DNA from: Streptomyces morookaense
Lineage (GTDB): Bacteria; Actinomycetota; Actinomycetes; Streptomycetales; Streptomycetaceae
Reading direction: 5' to 3'
NCBI RefSeq assembly: GCF_013030945.1
Contig: NZ_JABBXF010000051.1
Span: 28,452 to 92,451, forward strand
DNA: 64,000 nucleotides
Below are positions 52,579 to 60,659 of this stretch, piece after piece. A program made the translations under genes and the position numbers. The notes beneath the pieces are model-generated. The model worked only from the letters and a program-made list of their open reading frames with translations, ran no database searches and had not been told where the DNA came from. The first letter of the stretch is position 1, and each line of letters starts with the position of its first letter.

Positions 52579-52830
52579 CCGCGGCCCCCGTGACCGACGC
52601 CATAGCCGCTACGGGGAACCACTGTGCCCGTACGGGCGTTGACGACCCCCGCTGAACTGGCCTTGGGGCTTTCACGAGGACTAGACCACTGCACGGTCCG
52701 GCTCCGGATAAGCGTTTCTTTAACCCGCCCGAAACCAGCCTGTTCCGTCCGCTCGGCGGACGAGAAGGGGTCGATGGGCCCCGGAAGGGGGCCTGAAGGG
52801 CCCCTTCCGGGGGTCCGGGACCGCCTTTTC
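52579..52830 (+). ncRNA. Possible small RNA between ndh and the Ppx/GppA gene
   Basis: The 388-base gap between two minus-strand genes has on the plus strand a -10-like TACACT (52573-52578), several self-complementary stretches and a strong terminator with a T tract (52779-52827). A 70-codon frame at 52624-52836 crosses the terminator and has poor codon usage, so an untranslated RNA is likelier. Alternatively the same region is just the ndh leader and the terminator of the phosphatase gene. Confidence 0.3.
52779..52812. terminator. Perfect 12-bp hairpin terminator
   Basis: CCCCGGAAGGGG and CCCCTTCCGGGG enclose ten bases. On the plus strand TTTT follows nine bases later. On the minus strand it lies 79 bases downstream of the Ppx/GppA stop, so it may serve that gene as well. 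Confidence 0.7.
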
Positions 52831-52890
52831 ATGTGAAGGATTTCACGAACAATTTTCCGCGGTCCGCGGAACGCCCGGTTCCGGACCGCC

Positions 52891-53829
52891 TCAGGCGACG
52901 CTCCAGGCAATCCCGTCGAGGATGTCGTGCTCGCTGACGACCACCTCCGCGGCCCCGGTCCGCTCCATGATGCAGAGCAGGACGAGCGCCCCGGCCGCGA
53001 TCACGTCGACGCGGCCCGGGTGCATCACCGGGATCGCGGCGCGCTGTTCATGCGTGGCGGCGAGCAGTTCGTGGGTGATCTCCCGGACCCGCTCCACGGG
53101 GATCCGCGCGTGGTGGATGGCCTCCCAGTCGTACTCCTGCAGCCCCAGCGCGATCGCGGCGACCGTGGTGACCGAACCGGCCAGGCCCACCAGGGTGTGC
53201 GCCTCGGCGATCGGCACCGTCCGCTCGACGAGGTCGAGCGCCGCCTCCACATCCGCGCGTATCGCGGCGATCTGAGCGGGCGTCGGCGGATCGGTGACCT
53301 CGCCGTCCACGACGAGGTGGCGCTCCGTCATCCGCACGCAGCCGATGTCCACGCTGCGGGCCGCACGCACATGGCCGTCGCCGACGACGAACTCGGTGGA
53401 GCCGCCGCCGAGATCGAAGACGAGGTACGGCCCGGTGAGGTCCGCGCGCCCGGCGAGCTCCTTGGTGGCACCGGTGAAGGAGAACTCGGCCTCCTGGTCA
53501 CCGCTGATCACCTCGGGCTCGACGCCGAGGATCTCCACGACGCCGCGCACGAAGTCCTCACGGTTCTCCGCGTCGCGGGAGGCGGAGGTGGCGACGAAGC
53601 GGACGCGCTCCGCCCGGTGTTCGGCGATGACCTCCGCGAACTCGCGGCACGCCGCGAAGGTGCGCTCGAGCGCCTCGGGGGCGAGGCGGCCGGTGCGGTC
53701 GACGCCCTGGCCGAGGCGGACGATGGTCATCCGGCGGTCGAGCTCGGTGAGTTCACCGGTTTGCGGGTTCGCGTCCGCGACGAGGAGGCGGATCGAATTG
53801 GTACCGCAGTCGACGGCGGCGACGCGCAT
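52891..53829 (-). CDS. Ppx/GppA phosphatase family protein
   Basis: 312 residues from the ATG at 53829 (AGGAG five bases upstream). ASKHA-fold phosphatase with the nucleotide loops VDCGTNSIRLLVAD and VFDLGGGSTEFVVG and the conserved GLAGSVTTVAA. Members hydrolyse inorganic polyphosphate or the 5'-phosphate of pppGpp. The protein has only the two-domain core, lacking the C-terminal extension of the long E. coli Ppx, as usual in actinobacteria. It is the last gene of a minus-strand series running from enolase through DivIC-like and DUF501 genes. Confidence 0.92.
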   Translation of the reverse strand: MRVAAVDCGTNSIRLLVADANPQTGELTELDRRMTIVRLGQGVDRTGRLAPEALERTFAACREFAEVIAEHRAERVRFVATSASRDAENREDFVRGVVEILGVEPEVISGDQEAEFSFTGATKELAGRADLTGPYLVFDLGGGSTEFVVGDGHVRAARSVDIGCVRMTERHLVVDGEVTDPPTPAQIAAIRADVEAALDLVERTVPIAEAHTLVGLAGSVTTVAAIALGLQEYDWEAIHHARIPVERVREITHELLAATHEQRAAIPVMHPGRVDVIAAGALVLLCIMERTGAAEVVVSEHDILDGIAWSVA

Positions 53830-53914
53830 GCGTACTCCTGAGAGTCGGGGTCCCCCGCACCGGGGGTGCCGGGGGTGGTTGCTGCCGGTGGGCACAAACC
53901 GGCGCAGGGCCAGG

Positions 53915-54442
53915 TCACTTCTCGTCGGTGCAGGGATTCACACACGGCCCCTTGCGCCACCACTCCGGGAGCATGGCGATGGCCTCGTCGCCCAGGGGGT
54001 TCACGCCGGGGCCGGCGGCCAGGGAGTGGCCGACCAGGACGTGCAGGCACTTGACGCGGTCCGGCATGCCGCCCGCGCTCGGGAAGCCCTCCAGCACCTC
54101 GATGGCGTCGCGGCGCGCGATGTAGTCCTCGTGCGCCGCACGGTACGCGGCCGCGAGCTCCGGGTCGCTCTGCAGACGGGCGTTCATCTCCTTCATGACG
54201 CCCTCCGCCTCCAGCGTGCCGATGGCGGAGGCCGCCTTCGGGCACGTCAGGTAGAAGAGCGTCGGGAACGGCGTGCCGTCCTCCAGCCGCGGCGCGGTCT
54301 CGACGACGTCCGGGTTGCCGCAGGGGCAGCGGTGGGCGATCGACCGCAGGCCGCGCGGCGGGCGGCCGAGCTGCTGCTGGAACGCCTCGATGTCCGCGGC
54401 GGTCGGCTCGGTGGGCTCGGTCTGGGGAGGAGGGGTGTCCAT
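53915..54442 (-). CDS. DUF501 domain protein
   Basis: 175 residues of the conserved actinobacterial DUF501 family. Motifs include RCPCGNPDVVETAPRLEDG, PTLFYLTCPKAASAIG and GFPSAGGMPDRVKCLHVLVG, with Cys pairs that could bind a metal. It has no signal or membrane segment. In actinobacteria it typically sits between the DivIC-like septum gene and the Ppx/GppA gene, as here, about 50 and 85 bases from each. No function is known. Confidence 0.9.
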   Translation of the reverse strand: MDTPPPQTEPTEPTAADIEAFQQQLGRPPRGLRSIAHRCPCGNPDVVETAPRLEDGTPFPTLFYLTCPKAASAIGTLEAEGVMKEMNARLQSDPELAAAYRAAHEDYIARRDAIEVLEGFPSAGGMPDRVKCLHVLVGHSLAAGPGVNPLGDEAIAMLPEWWRKGPCVNPCTDEK

Positions 54443-54493
54443 GTGCTCGCTCGTGCTCGGGATCGTGAAAGGGCAGGGGCCGGGGGGAGGGCG

Positions 54494-54964
54494 TCAGCGC
54501 GCGGCGTCCGCCGAGTCCACCCCGTCCCAGAGGTTGCTGTACCAGGGGCGGTCGGCGGCGCCCTGGTCCTTGGGCTGCTTCGCGGCGCCGCCGCCGTCCA
54601 GCACGGTGAAGCCGGTCTCCCCGGGGCGCACATAGTGCAGGTGCTCGCGCGCCTGCTGCTCCACGTACGCCGGGTCCTCCAGCCGGGCCTTCTCCTCGGT
54701 CAGCTGCTTGACCTGCTGCCGGGCCCGCTCCGACTGCCGCCGCTGGTCGGCGATCTCGGTGCGCTGGGTGACCCACTGCCGCATGGGGTACGCGAGCGCG
54801 ACGACGAGGGAGCAGACGACGAGCGCCAGGAGCGCCGCCCGGCCGGTGAGCCGGCTGCGCCGGGGCGACCGCGTGCGGTTGACCCGGGCGGCGGTCGGCC
54901 CCTGTACGAGCGCGGTGCCGAGCGCCCTGAGCCTGGTCGCGGTGGAGGACCGTTCCGCCGCCAC
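54494..54964 (-). CDS. Septum formation initiator, DivIC/FtsB family
   Basis: 156 residues from a GTG at 54964. A basic cytoplasmic N terminus (about 1-40) is followed by one membrane span (AALLALVVCSLVVALAY). An extracytoplasmic coiled coil comes next (IADQRRQSERARQQVKQLTE) and then the family motif LEDPAYVEQQAREHLHYVRPGE. DivIC/FtsB assembles with FtsL and FtsQ at the septum. The tail after the motif is short and acidic. It is separated from enolase by a perfect terminator, so it is transcribed partly or wholly by its own promoter. Confidence 0.9.
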   Translation of the reverse strand: MAAERSSTATRLRALGTALVQGPTAARVNRTRSPRRSRLTGRAALLALVVCSLVVALAYPMRQWVTQRTEIADQRRQSERARQQVKQLTEEKARLEDPAYVEQQAREHLHYVRPGETGFTVLDGGGAAKQPKDQGAADRPWYSNLWDGVDSADAAR

Positions 54965-54995
54965 GTAAGCCTCCCCATGGTCTGGTTACGCAAAG

Positions 54996-55034
54996 CCGTC
55001 CTCGGCCACGGTACGGGACCGTGGCCGAGGACGG
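54996..55034. terminator. Perfect 16-bp hairpin terminator after enolase
   Basis: The 16-base arms at 54996-55011 and 55019-55034 (beginning CCGTCCTCGG and CCGTGGCCGA) pair exactly around seven bases. On the minus strand it lies 20 bases after the enolase stop, followed by CTTTG. Confidence 0.85.
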
Positions 55035-55053
55035 GGTGAGGCTGGAGGCTTTG

Positions 55054-56334
55054 TCAGCCCTTGAACCGCGGGAAGGCGGAACGGCCCGCGTACACCGCGG
55101 CGTCGTCGAGGATCTCCTCGATGCGCAGCAGCTGGTTGTACTTGGCGACGCGCTCGGAGCGGGCCGGGGCGCCGGTCTTGATCTGGCCGCAGTTGGTGGC
55201 GACGGCCAGGTCGGCGATGGTGACGTCCTCGGTCTCGCCGGAGCGGTGGGACATCATGCACTTGAAGCCGTTGCGCTGGGCCAGCTCGACGGCGTCGAGG
55301 GTCTCGGTCAGCGAACCGATCTGGTTGACCTTGACGAGCAGGGCGTTGGCACTGCCCTCCTCGATGCCGCGGGCGAGGCGCTCGGGGTTGGTGACGAACA
55401 GGTCGTCGCCGACGAGCTGGACCTTGGTGCCGAGCTTGTCGGTGATGGTCTTCCAGCCGGCCCAGTCGTCCTCGAACAGCGGGTCCTCGATGGAGACGAG
55501 CGGGTACGCCTCGACGAGCTCGGCGTAGTACTCGGTCATCTCGGCCGCGGTGCGGTCCTTGCCCTCGAACTTGTAGACGCCGTCCTTGTAGAACTCGGAG
55601 GCGGCCACGTCGAGCGCGAGCGCGATGTCCTGGCCGGGGGTGTAGCCGGCCTCCTTGACGGCCTCGAGGATGAGGTCGAGGGCCTCGCGGTTGGAGCCCA
55701 GGTTCGGGGCGAAGCCGCCCTCGTCGCCGAGGCCGGTGGCCAGGCCCTTGGCCTTCAGCACCTTCTTGAGGGTGTGGTAGACCTCGGCGCCCCAGCGCAG
55801 GGCCTCGGAGAAGGACTCGGCGCCGATCGGCGCGATCATGAACTCCTGGATGTCCACGTTGGAGTCGGCGTGCGAGCCGCCGTTCAGGATGTTCATCATC
55901 GGAACGGGCAGCAGGTGCGCGTTCGGGCCGCCGAGGTAGCGGAAGAGCGGCAGGTCGGACGCCTCGGAGGCGGCGTGCGCGACGGCCAGGGAGACGCCCA
56001 GGATGGCGTTGGCGCCCAGGGAGCCCTTGTTCTCGGTGGCGTCCAGGTCGAACATGGCCTGGTCGATCAGGCGCTGCTCGGTGGCGTCGTAGCCGACCAG
56101 CTCCGGGCCGATCTGCTCGATGACGGCCAGGACGGCCTTCTCGACACCCTTGCCCAGGTAGCGCTTGGGGTCGCCGTCACGGAGCTCGATGGCCTCGAAG
56201 GCGCCGGTGGAGGCGCCGGACGGCACGGCGGCACGGCCCGTGGAGCCGTCGTCGAGGCCGACCTCGACCTCGACCGTGGGGTTGCCTCGCGAGTCGAGGA
56301 TCTCGCGAGCTACGACGACGTCGATGGACGGCAC
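55054..56334 (-). CDS. eno: Enolase (phosphopyruvate hydratase)
   Basis: 426 residues. It converts 2-phosphoglycerate to phosphoenolpyruvate in glycolysis. Family motifs are SRGNPTVEVEVGLDDG, GASTGAFEAIELRDGD, GGSHADSNVDIQEFMIAP, the Mg2+ ligands in SIEDPLFEDDW, catalytic Lys in LLVKVNQIGSLTET, and MMSHRSGETEDVTIADLAV. GGAGACC precedes the ATG at 56334, and a -10-like TAGGCT lies at 56373-56378. It has its own terminator, fitting a highly expressed single-gene unit. Confidence 0.98.
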   Translation of the reverse strand: MPSIDVVVAREILDSRGNPTVEVEVGLDDGSTGRAAVPSGASTGAFEAIELRDGDPKRYLGKGVEKAVLAVIEQIGPELVGYDATEQRLIDQAMFDLDATENKGSLGANAILGVSLAVAHAASEASDLPLFRYLGGPNAHLLPVPMMNILNGGSHADSNVDIQEFMIAPIGAESFSEALRWGAEVYHTLKKVLKAKGLATGLGDEGGFAPNLGSNREALDLILEAVKEAGYTPGQDIALALDVAASEFYKDGVYKFEGKDRTAAEMTEYYAELVEAYPLVSIEDPLFEDDWAGWKTITDKLGTKVQLVGDDLFVTNPERLARGIEEGSANALLVKVNQIGSLTETLDAVELAQRNGFKCMMSHRSGETEDVTIADLAVATNCGQIKTGAPARSERVAKYNQLLRIEEILDDAAVYAGRSAFPRFKG

Positions 56335-56391
56335 GAGGGTCTCCTTCGTTTGTGCTGGAGTTCTGCAGCACGAGCCTAACGGAACGGCGGA

Positions 56392-56437
56392 GCCCCGCTC
56401 CGATGCGGCTCGGGGGGAAGACGCATCGGAGCGGGGC
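56392..56437. terminator. Perfect 16-bp hairpin terminator after rpfA
   Basis: Arms at 56392-56407 (GCCCCGCTCCGATGCG) and 56422-56437 (its exact inverse) enclose 14 bases. It lies 29 bases after the rpfA stop and upstream of the enolase promoter, insulating the two. Confidence 0.85.
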
Positions 56438-56465
56438 GGTCCGCTGTGGCCCGGCGGGCGAGGGG

Positions 56466-57215
56466 TCAGCTGAGGTGCAGCTTCTGGCCCGGGAAGATCA
56501 GGTCGGCGTTGTCGACGATGTTCTTGTTGCGCTCGAACAGCTTCTCCCAGCCGCCCTTGACGTGCTGGGTGTCGGCGATCGTGCCCAGGGTGTCGCCTTC
56601 CTTGACCGTGTACTCGCCGTCGCCCGTCTTGATCTCCTTCGGAGCGGGGGCGGCGTGCTTCGGCGTGTACTGCTTCGCCGGGGTCTCGTCGGCCGAGTCG
56701 TCGTCGGAGGTCTGCGGCTTGGCGTGCTTCGGGGCGGCCTGGCGCTCGCTGCGGTCGGCGTGGCTCTTGCCGGACCAGGTGTTGCGCTCGGACTTCGAGG
56801 ACTTCGACGAGGACGGGGCGTCCGAGGTGTCGACGTCGGCCTTCTCGCCGCCGGAGGACAGGTTGCCGGCACCGGCGCAGCCCCAGGCGCCCGGGCCCTG
56901 CATGGCGAGCAGCTTCTCGGCGGTGGCGATCTGCTGGCTCTTGGTGGCGAGATCGGCGCGCGGGGCGTACTTGGTGCCGCCTGCGGCTGCCCAGGAGGAG
57001 TTCGAGAACTGCAGGCCGCCGTAGTAGCCGTTACCGGTGTTGATCGACCAGTCGCCACCGGACTCGCACTGGGCGACCTTGTCCCACGTGGACACCGAGG
57101 CGGCGTTGGCGGAGGTTGCGACCATCAGCGGGGCGGCAACGGCGACGCCGGTGACCCCGGCGAGCGTGACGATGCGGACGGCCTTGGACGGACGGCGATG
57201 CTTGCCCTTGGACAT
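56466..57215 (-). CDS. rpfA: Resuscitation-promoting factor RpfA, transglycosylase with LysM domain
   Basis: 249 residues from the ATG at 57215 (GAGGAAACG upstream). A signal peptide (about 1-38, ending ANAAS) is followed by the Rpf lysozyme-like domain with catalytic Glu in VAQCESGGDWSINTGNGYYG and GAWGCAGAG. A Ser/Lys-rich linker leads to a C-terminal LysM domain (YTVKEGDTLGTIADTQHVKG, then LIFPGQKLHL) that binds peptidoglycan. It cleaves wall glycans during spore germination and growth. A c-di-AMP riboswitch in its leader should control it, linking wall hydrolysis to osmotic signalling. A second Rpf gene lies directly upstream. Confidence 0.95.
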   Translation of the reverse strand: MSKGKHRRPSKAVRIVTLAGVTGVAVAAPLMVATSANAASVSTWDKVAQCESGGDWSINTGNGYYGGLQFSNSSWAAAGGTKYAPRADLATKSQQIATAEKLLAMQGPGAWGCAGAGNLSSGGEKADVDTSDAPSSSKSSKSERNTWSGKSHADRSERQAAPKHAKPQTSDDDSADETPAKQYTPKHAAPAPKEIKTGDGEYTVKEGDTLGTIADTQHVKGGWEKLFERNKNIVDNADLIFPGQKLHLS

Positions 57216-57227
57216 GAGTCGTTTCCT

Positions 57228-57435
57228 CACCGGCGCCTACGAGGTGAGCTGTCGGGTTCGGGCTGTGAGTTTGCCCGGCCCAGTGGCTTGCGCACACCGG
57301 GCTTCACCCCTAGCCGCTACGGCTTGCCGGCTGCACCGGCGGCCGTTGCGGCGACCTACCTTGGTTCCCCCGCTCCTGCCTACGGCGCTTGCGCGACGGT
57401 TCCCGCGGTCGTCGGCAGGATTCGGCGTGACGACC
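57228..57435 (-). ncRNA. c-di-AMP riboswitch (ydaO/yuaA leader) upstream of rpfA
   Basis: On the rpfA strand the conserved blocks of the ydaO class appear in order: CGCCGAATCCTGCC, GCGGGGGAACCAAGGTAGG, GGGGTGAAGCC and CCGAACCCGACAGCTCACCT followed by CGTAGGCG. The last block is almost identical to that of the Bacillus ydaO leader. It lies 13-220 bases before the start codon. In this class c-di-AMP binding usually turns expression off. The remaining 57436-57658 gap shows no other feature I can name. Confidence 0.9.
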
Positions 57436-57658
57436 GCGGTGCTCGCGGTGGCGAGCGGTGATGACGGTAAACACAGGCGGCCGACGGGTTCAAACCCCTC
57501 TTTTCAGCCACCGCTGACTGAAGTTACCCCTGGGAACCCAATGTTTCCGCAGGTGGGAGCCGGTGTTCGGAGAACGGACCGGGGCCGTCCAGCCAGAAGT
57601 CAACGAGACCCTTGTCTCATTTTCCCGCGTGAACGGACATTCGACCCGAACTGCCGCA

Positions 57659-58699
57659 CTACCGGCCCAGATCGAGGCGCTGACCAGGCTGGATGAGGTC
57701 AGGATCGCTTCCGACGGTTTTTTGATTGTTCTCGTACAGCGACTGCCAACCACCCTTCACCGAATGGTCTTCCGCGATGACTGACAGGTTGTCACCGGGA
57801 CGCACGGTGTAGTCGTGGTCGGTGGGGCCACCGGTGCGGGTATCCGAACCGCCGCGCGAAACACGCCCGTCGTCGTCGGAACGGGGCGGCTGCGCACGGT
57901 GCTTGCCGCCGCCGGGCGTGGTGCCCGTGGTGCCGGAGCCGGCATCCGACGGGGCGTCGGACGGGGTGCCGGAGGGCATGCCGGGCAGGGACGGGTGCGG
58001 GTTCGCGGGGTCCGTGGACGGCGTGCCGGAGGGGGTGCCCGAGGGCGTACCGGAGGGCGTCGTGGTGCCCGTCGACGGAACCGGGGCGGGGTCGTCCTTG
58101 CGGTGCCTGCCGTGCGACGCGCTGTCGTCGGAGGGCGAGGGCGACGGGGTCGCCGGGCTCGTGGAAGCGGAACCACCGGGCGTGGCCGTGCCGGGCGCCG
58201 GCTTCGCGTCCCCGGACGCGCCGTCGGACGGCGCTGAGGACGACGGCTCGTGCGCCGACGGAGTCGTGTGCTCCGGCGCGGGCGCCTTGGGTGCGGGGGT
58301 CTGCGTGGCCCCCGGGTCCACGTCCGGCGCCTTGCTCCCGCCGGCCAGGCCGGCGTTCGCGCCGCAGCTGCCCCATGCGCCGGCGCCCTGGCCGTCGAGC
58401 ATGCTCTCGGCGACGGCTATCTGCTGGGAGCGGCTGGCGAGGTCGGGGCGCGGGGCGTACGCGCGGCCGCCGTTCTGCTCCCATGCGTCCTGCGAGATCC
58501 CCAGCCCGCCCCCGCCGGCCGCGCTCCAGGTACCGCCGCTCTCGCACTGGGCGACCTGGTCCCACGTGCCGGTGTCGGCCGCGGAGGCGCCGGTGGCGGC
58601 CATCAGCGGCATGGCGAGCGCCGAACCCGTCACCCCCGCCGCAACCACGATCGCGGGTGCCTGACGGGGGCGGCGATGTCTTCCGTTACCTGCGCGCAT
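57659..58699 (-). CDS. rpfC: Second Rpf-domain transglycosylase with LysM domain (RpfC-like)
   Basis: 346 residues from the ATG at 58699 (GAGAGG upstream). A signal peptide ends near residue 40 (ASAAD). The Rpf domain keeps the catalytic Glu (VAQCESGGTWSAAG) but has GLGISQDAWEQNGG where RpfA has the longer GYYGGLQF segment. A linker of about 180 residues rich in Ser, Pro, Thr and Gly, with GTPS repeats, joins it to a C-terminal LysM domain (YTVRPGDNLSVIAEDHSVKG). It is a paralogue of rpfA; the symbol follows the tandem arrangement in S. coelicolor as I recall it. No c-di-AMP leader is seen here. Confidence 0.88.
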   Translation of the reverse strand: MRAGNGRHRRPRQAPAIVVAAGVTGSALAMPLMAATGASAADTGTWDQVAQCESGGTWSAAGGGGLGISQDAWEQNGGRAYAPRPDLASRSQQIAVAESMLDGQGAGAWGSCGANAGLAGGSKAPDVDPGATQTPAPKAPAPEHTTPSAHEPSSSAPSDGASGDAKPAPGTATPGGSASTSPATPSPSPSDDSASHGRHRKDDPAPVPSTGTTTPSGTPSGTPSGTPSTDPANPHPSLPGMPSGTPSDAPSDAGSGTTGTTPGGGKHRAQPPRSDDDGRVSRGGSDTRTGGPTDHDYTVRPGDNLSVIAEDHSVKGGWQSLYENNQKTVGSDPDLIQPGQRLDLGR

Positions 58700-58811
58700 G
58701 CGTGAACCTCTCGTCTCGGGGCCGATTGGTCGTCGAACATAGCGACGGCTCCCGGTAGTCACAAGCCGGTGTATCCGAGGTCACGCCGAGGTCACATCAG
58801 TTGACCGTGCG

Positions 58812-60077
58812 TCATCCGGCAGCGTGCGAGGCCTCGGGCGTGAACTCCACGGGCAGCGTCCGCAGTCCGCGCATGATGAGTCCGCCGCGCCAGCGCAGGT
58901 CCTCCGGATCGGCGGCCAGCCGCAGGTCCGGCAGGCGGCGCAGCAGGGTTGCGAGCGCCGTCCGGCCCTCCAGCCGCGCCAGCGGCGCCCCCAGGCAGTA
59001 GTGGATCCCGTGCCCGTACCCGAGGTGCTGGTTGTCGCGCCGCGCGAGGTCGAGGGTGTCCGGGTCGGCGAACCGCTCCGGGTCGCGGTCGGCGGCGGCC
59101 AGCACGACCAGCACCGGGTCGCCCTCGGCGATGCGCTGCCCGCCCAATGTCAGCGCCCGGGTGGCGAAGCGCCAGGTGGCCAGCTCCACCGGGCCGTCGT
59201 AGCGCAGGAGTTCCTCGACGCCCGTGGCCAGCAGGCTCTCGTCGCCCTCCGCGAGGGCGTTTTGCAGGCGTTCGCGCTGATCCGGGTTGCGCAGCAGGGC
59301 GTAGGTTCCGTTACCGATCAGGTTCACAGTTGTTTCGAAACCGGCAAACAGCAGGATGAAGGCCATGGCGGCGGCCTCGTTCTCGGTGAGGTGCTCGCCG
59401 TGGTCGCTTGCCCGGATCAGCCCCGAAATAAGGTCTTCACCCGGTTCGTTGCGCTTGCGGTGGATCAACTCCGCGAGATAGCCCCGCATTTTCTTCACCG
59501 AGCGGGCCACCCCGCCGCGCGGGCCGCCACCGTGGCGGATCATCATGCCCGCCCAGTCGCGGAAGTCGTCCTGGTCCTCGGGCGGGACGCCGAGCATGTC
59601 GCAGATCGCGTAAATGGGGAGCGGAAAGGCGAACTCGTGGATGAGGTCGGCCTCCCCTTTGTCGGCGAAGCCGTCGATGAGCCGGTCCGTGAGCTCCTGC
59701 ACGCGCGGGGCGAACTCGGCCACGCGCCCGGGCGTGAACGCCTTGGAGACGAGACGGCGGAGCCGCGTGTGGTCCGGAGGGTCGATGTTGAGCAGGTGCG
59801 TCATGAGGTTGGCGCTGCGCTCGCCCGGGATGCCGGTCTTGCCCTTGCCGTGGGCGGCCTGCTCGGAGTGGTGCACCGGGTTCTTCGAGAGCCGCTGGTC
59901 GGCGAGGGCCTGGCGGGCGTCGGCGTACCGGGTGACGAGCCAGGCCTCCACGCCGCTGGGGAGGGTGGTGCGGTGCACCGGGGAGTGCTCGCGCAGCCAG
60001 GCGTACGCCGGGTAGGGGTCGGCGGCGAACTCCCAGGTGAAGAGGTCGGGGGCGGGGGGCGTGTCGTTCTGGTGCAC
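58812..60077 (-). CDS. Cytochrome P450 (CYP107-like)
   Basis: 421 residues, soluble, no signal. The haem-binding loop is LGYGHGIHYCLGAPLARLEG with the Cys ligand; Leu replaces the usual first Phe. The I-helix motif is LLFAGFETTVN and the K-helix EELLRYDGPVE. The family features best match CYP107 enzymes; in S. coelicolor a CYP107 gene in the equivalent place has, as I recall, a role in sporulation. It needs external ferredoxin and reductase, which are not in the window. Substrate unknown. Confidence 0.93.
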   Translation of the reverse strand: MHQNDTPPAPDLFTWEFAADPYPAYAWLREHSPVHRTTLPSGVEAWLVTRYADARQALADQRLSKNPVHHSEQAAHGKGKTGIPGERSANLMTHLLNIDPPDHTRLRRLVSKAFTPGRVAEFAPRVQELTDRLIDGFADKGEADLIHEFAFPLPIYAICDMLGVPPEDQDDFRDWAGMMIRHGGGPRGGVARSVKKMRGYLAELIHRKRNEPGEDLISGLIRASDHGEHLTENEAAAMAFILLFAGFETTVNLIGNGTYALLRNPDQRERLQNALAEGDESLLATGVEELLRYDGPVELATWRFATRALTLGGQRIAEGDPVLVVLAAADRDPERFADPDTLDLARRDNQHLGYGHGIHYCLGAPLARLEGRTALATLLRRLPDLRLAADPEDLRWRGGLIMRGLRTLPVEFTPEASHAAG

Positions 60078-60107
60078 GGTCCCGACCGTACCGGGGGCGG
60101 GCGCGCG

Positions 60108-60515
60108 CTACGCCCCTGCGCCTCCGCTGCCGAAGGAGCCGCTGCCGCCCGGGCGCCACTTCTTGTCCTCCTCGGAGGGCTCCTCCGGGTGGCTGCCCGG
60201 GTTGCGGATCTCGTGCGGCAGCACGCGCTCGCCGTTGGCCTCCGTCTGGAGCGGGTCCGGCTCGCGGTGCTCGCGGACGTAGCCGACGGCGTCCTCGTCG
60301 TCGTCGTGCCCCGGACCGTGCTCGGGGGTGGGCCGGCCGTCCTCCTCCGGCGTCGACCAGGCACCCATGCGGCGCTGGGGCGCCGACGGCGGTGGCGGCT
60401 CCTCGTCGCGCTTCCGCATCCCGTACGCCACCGCGACGATCAGCAGGATGACGACGATGAGTCCTACGGCGAAGGGGGCGATGCCGCCGAGGTAGGCGGG
60501 GAGTGCGAGTTTCAT
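60108..60515 (-). CDS. Small membrane protein of unknown function
   Basis: 135 residues. One membrane span near the N terminus (GGIAPFAVGLIVVILLIVAVAYG) is followed by a stop-transfer GMRKRDEE and a long acidic, Pro/Gly-rich hydrophilic tail that ends KWRPGGSGSFGSGGAGA. The layout resembles the DUF6479 family of actinobacteria. It lies 30 bases upstream of the P450 gene on the same strand, so the two may be co-transcribed. Function unknown. Confidence 0.8.
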   Translation of the reverse strand: MKLALPAYLGGIAPFAVGLIVVILLIVAVAYGMRKRDEEPPPPSAPQRRMGAWSTPEEDGRPTPEHGPGHDDDEDAVGYVREHREPDPLQTEANGERVLPHEIRNPGSHPEEPSEEDKKWRPGGSGSFGSGGAGA

Positions 60516-60607
60516 GCAACTCGGGTACCCCGGGGCCGTCCGGCCATGACTCTTGCTGGCCCGAACGGGTGAACGGGTCGTTGGCCGGGTGCGGGCCGCC
60601 CTGGGCC

Positions 60608-60640
60608 GTTCGCGCAGTTCCCCGCGCCCCTTCGGGGCGC
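60608..60640 (-). repeat. Dispersed palindromic repeat, reversed copy
   Basis: Read on the minus strand, GCGCCCCGAAGGGGCGC is followed by GGGGAACTGCGCGAAC. It lies 20 bases downstream of the mazG stop, where it probably also works as a terminator. Confidence 0.75.
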
Positions 60641-60659
60641 CCTCCGCACCCGAAAACGC

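Noticed and set aside
52624..52836. 70-codon reading frame starting GTG in the ndh-ppx gap
   Set aside because: It crosses a strong terminator, has poor codon bias and no ribosome site. A non-coding transcript or leader fits better.
57982..58060. Tandem-looking short repeats (GGTGCCGGAGGG type) that could suggest a CRISPR or satellite
   Set aside because: They encode the GTPS repeats of the second Rpf protein's linker and keep frame; there are no spacers.
58700..58811. Second c-di-AMP riboswitch upstream of the rpfC-like gene
   Set aside because: The gap is only 112 bases and none of the conserved ydaO blocks is present.
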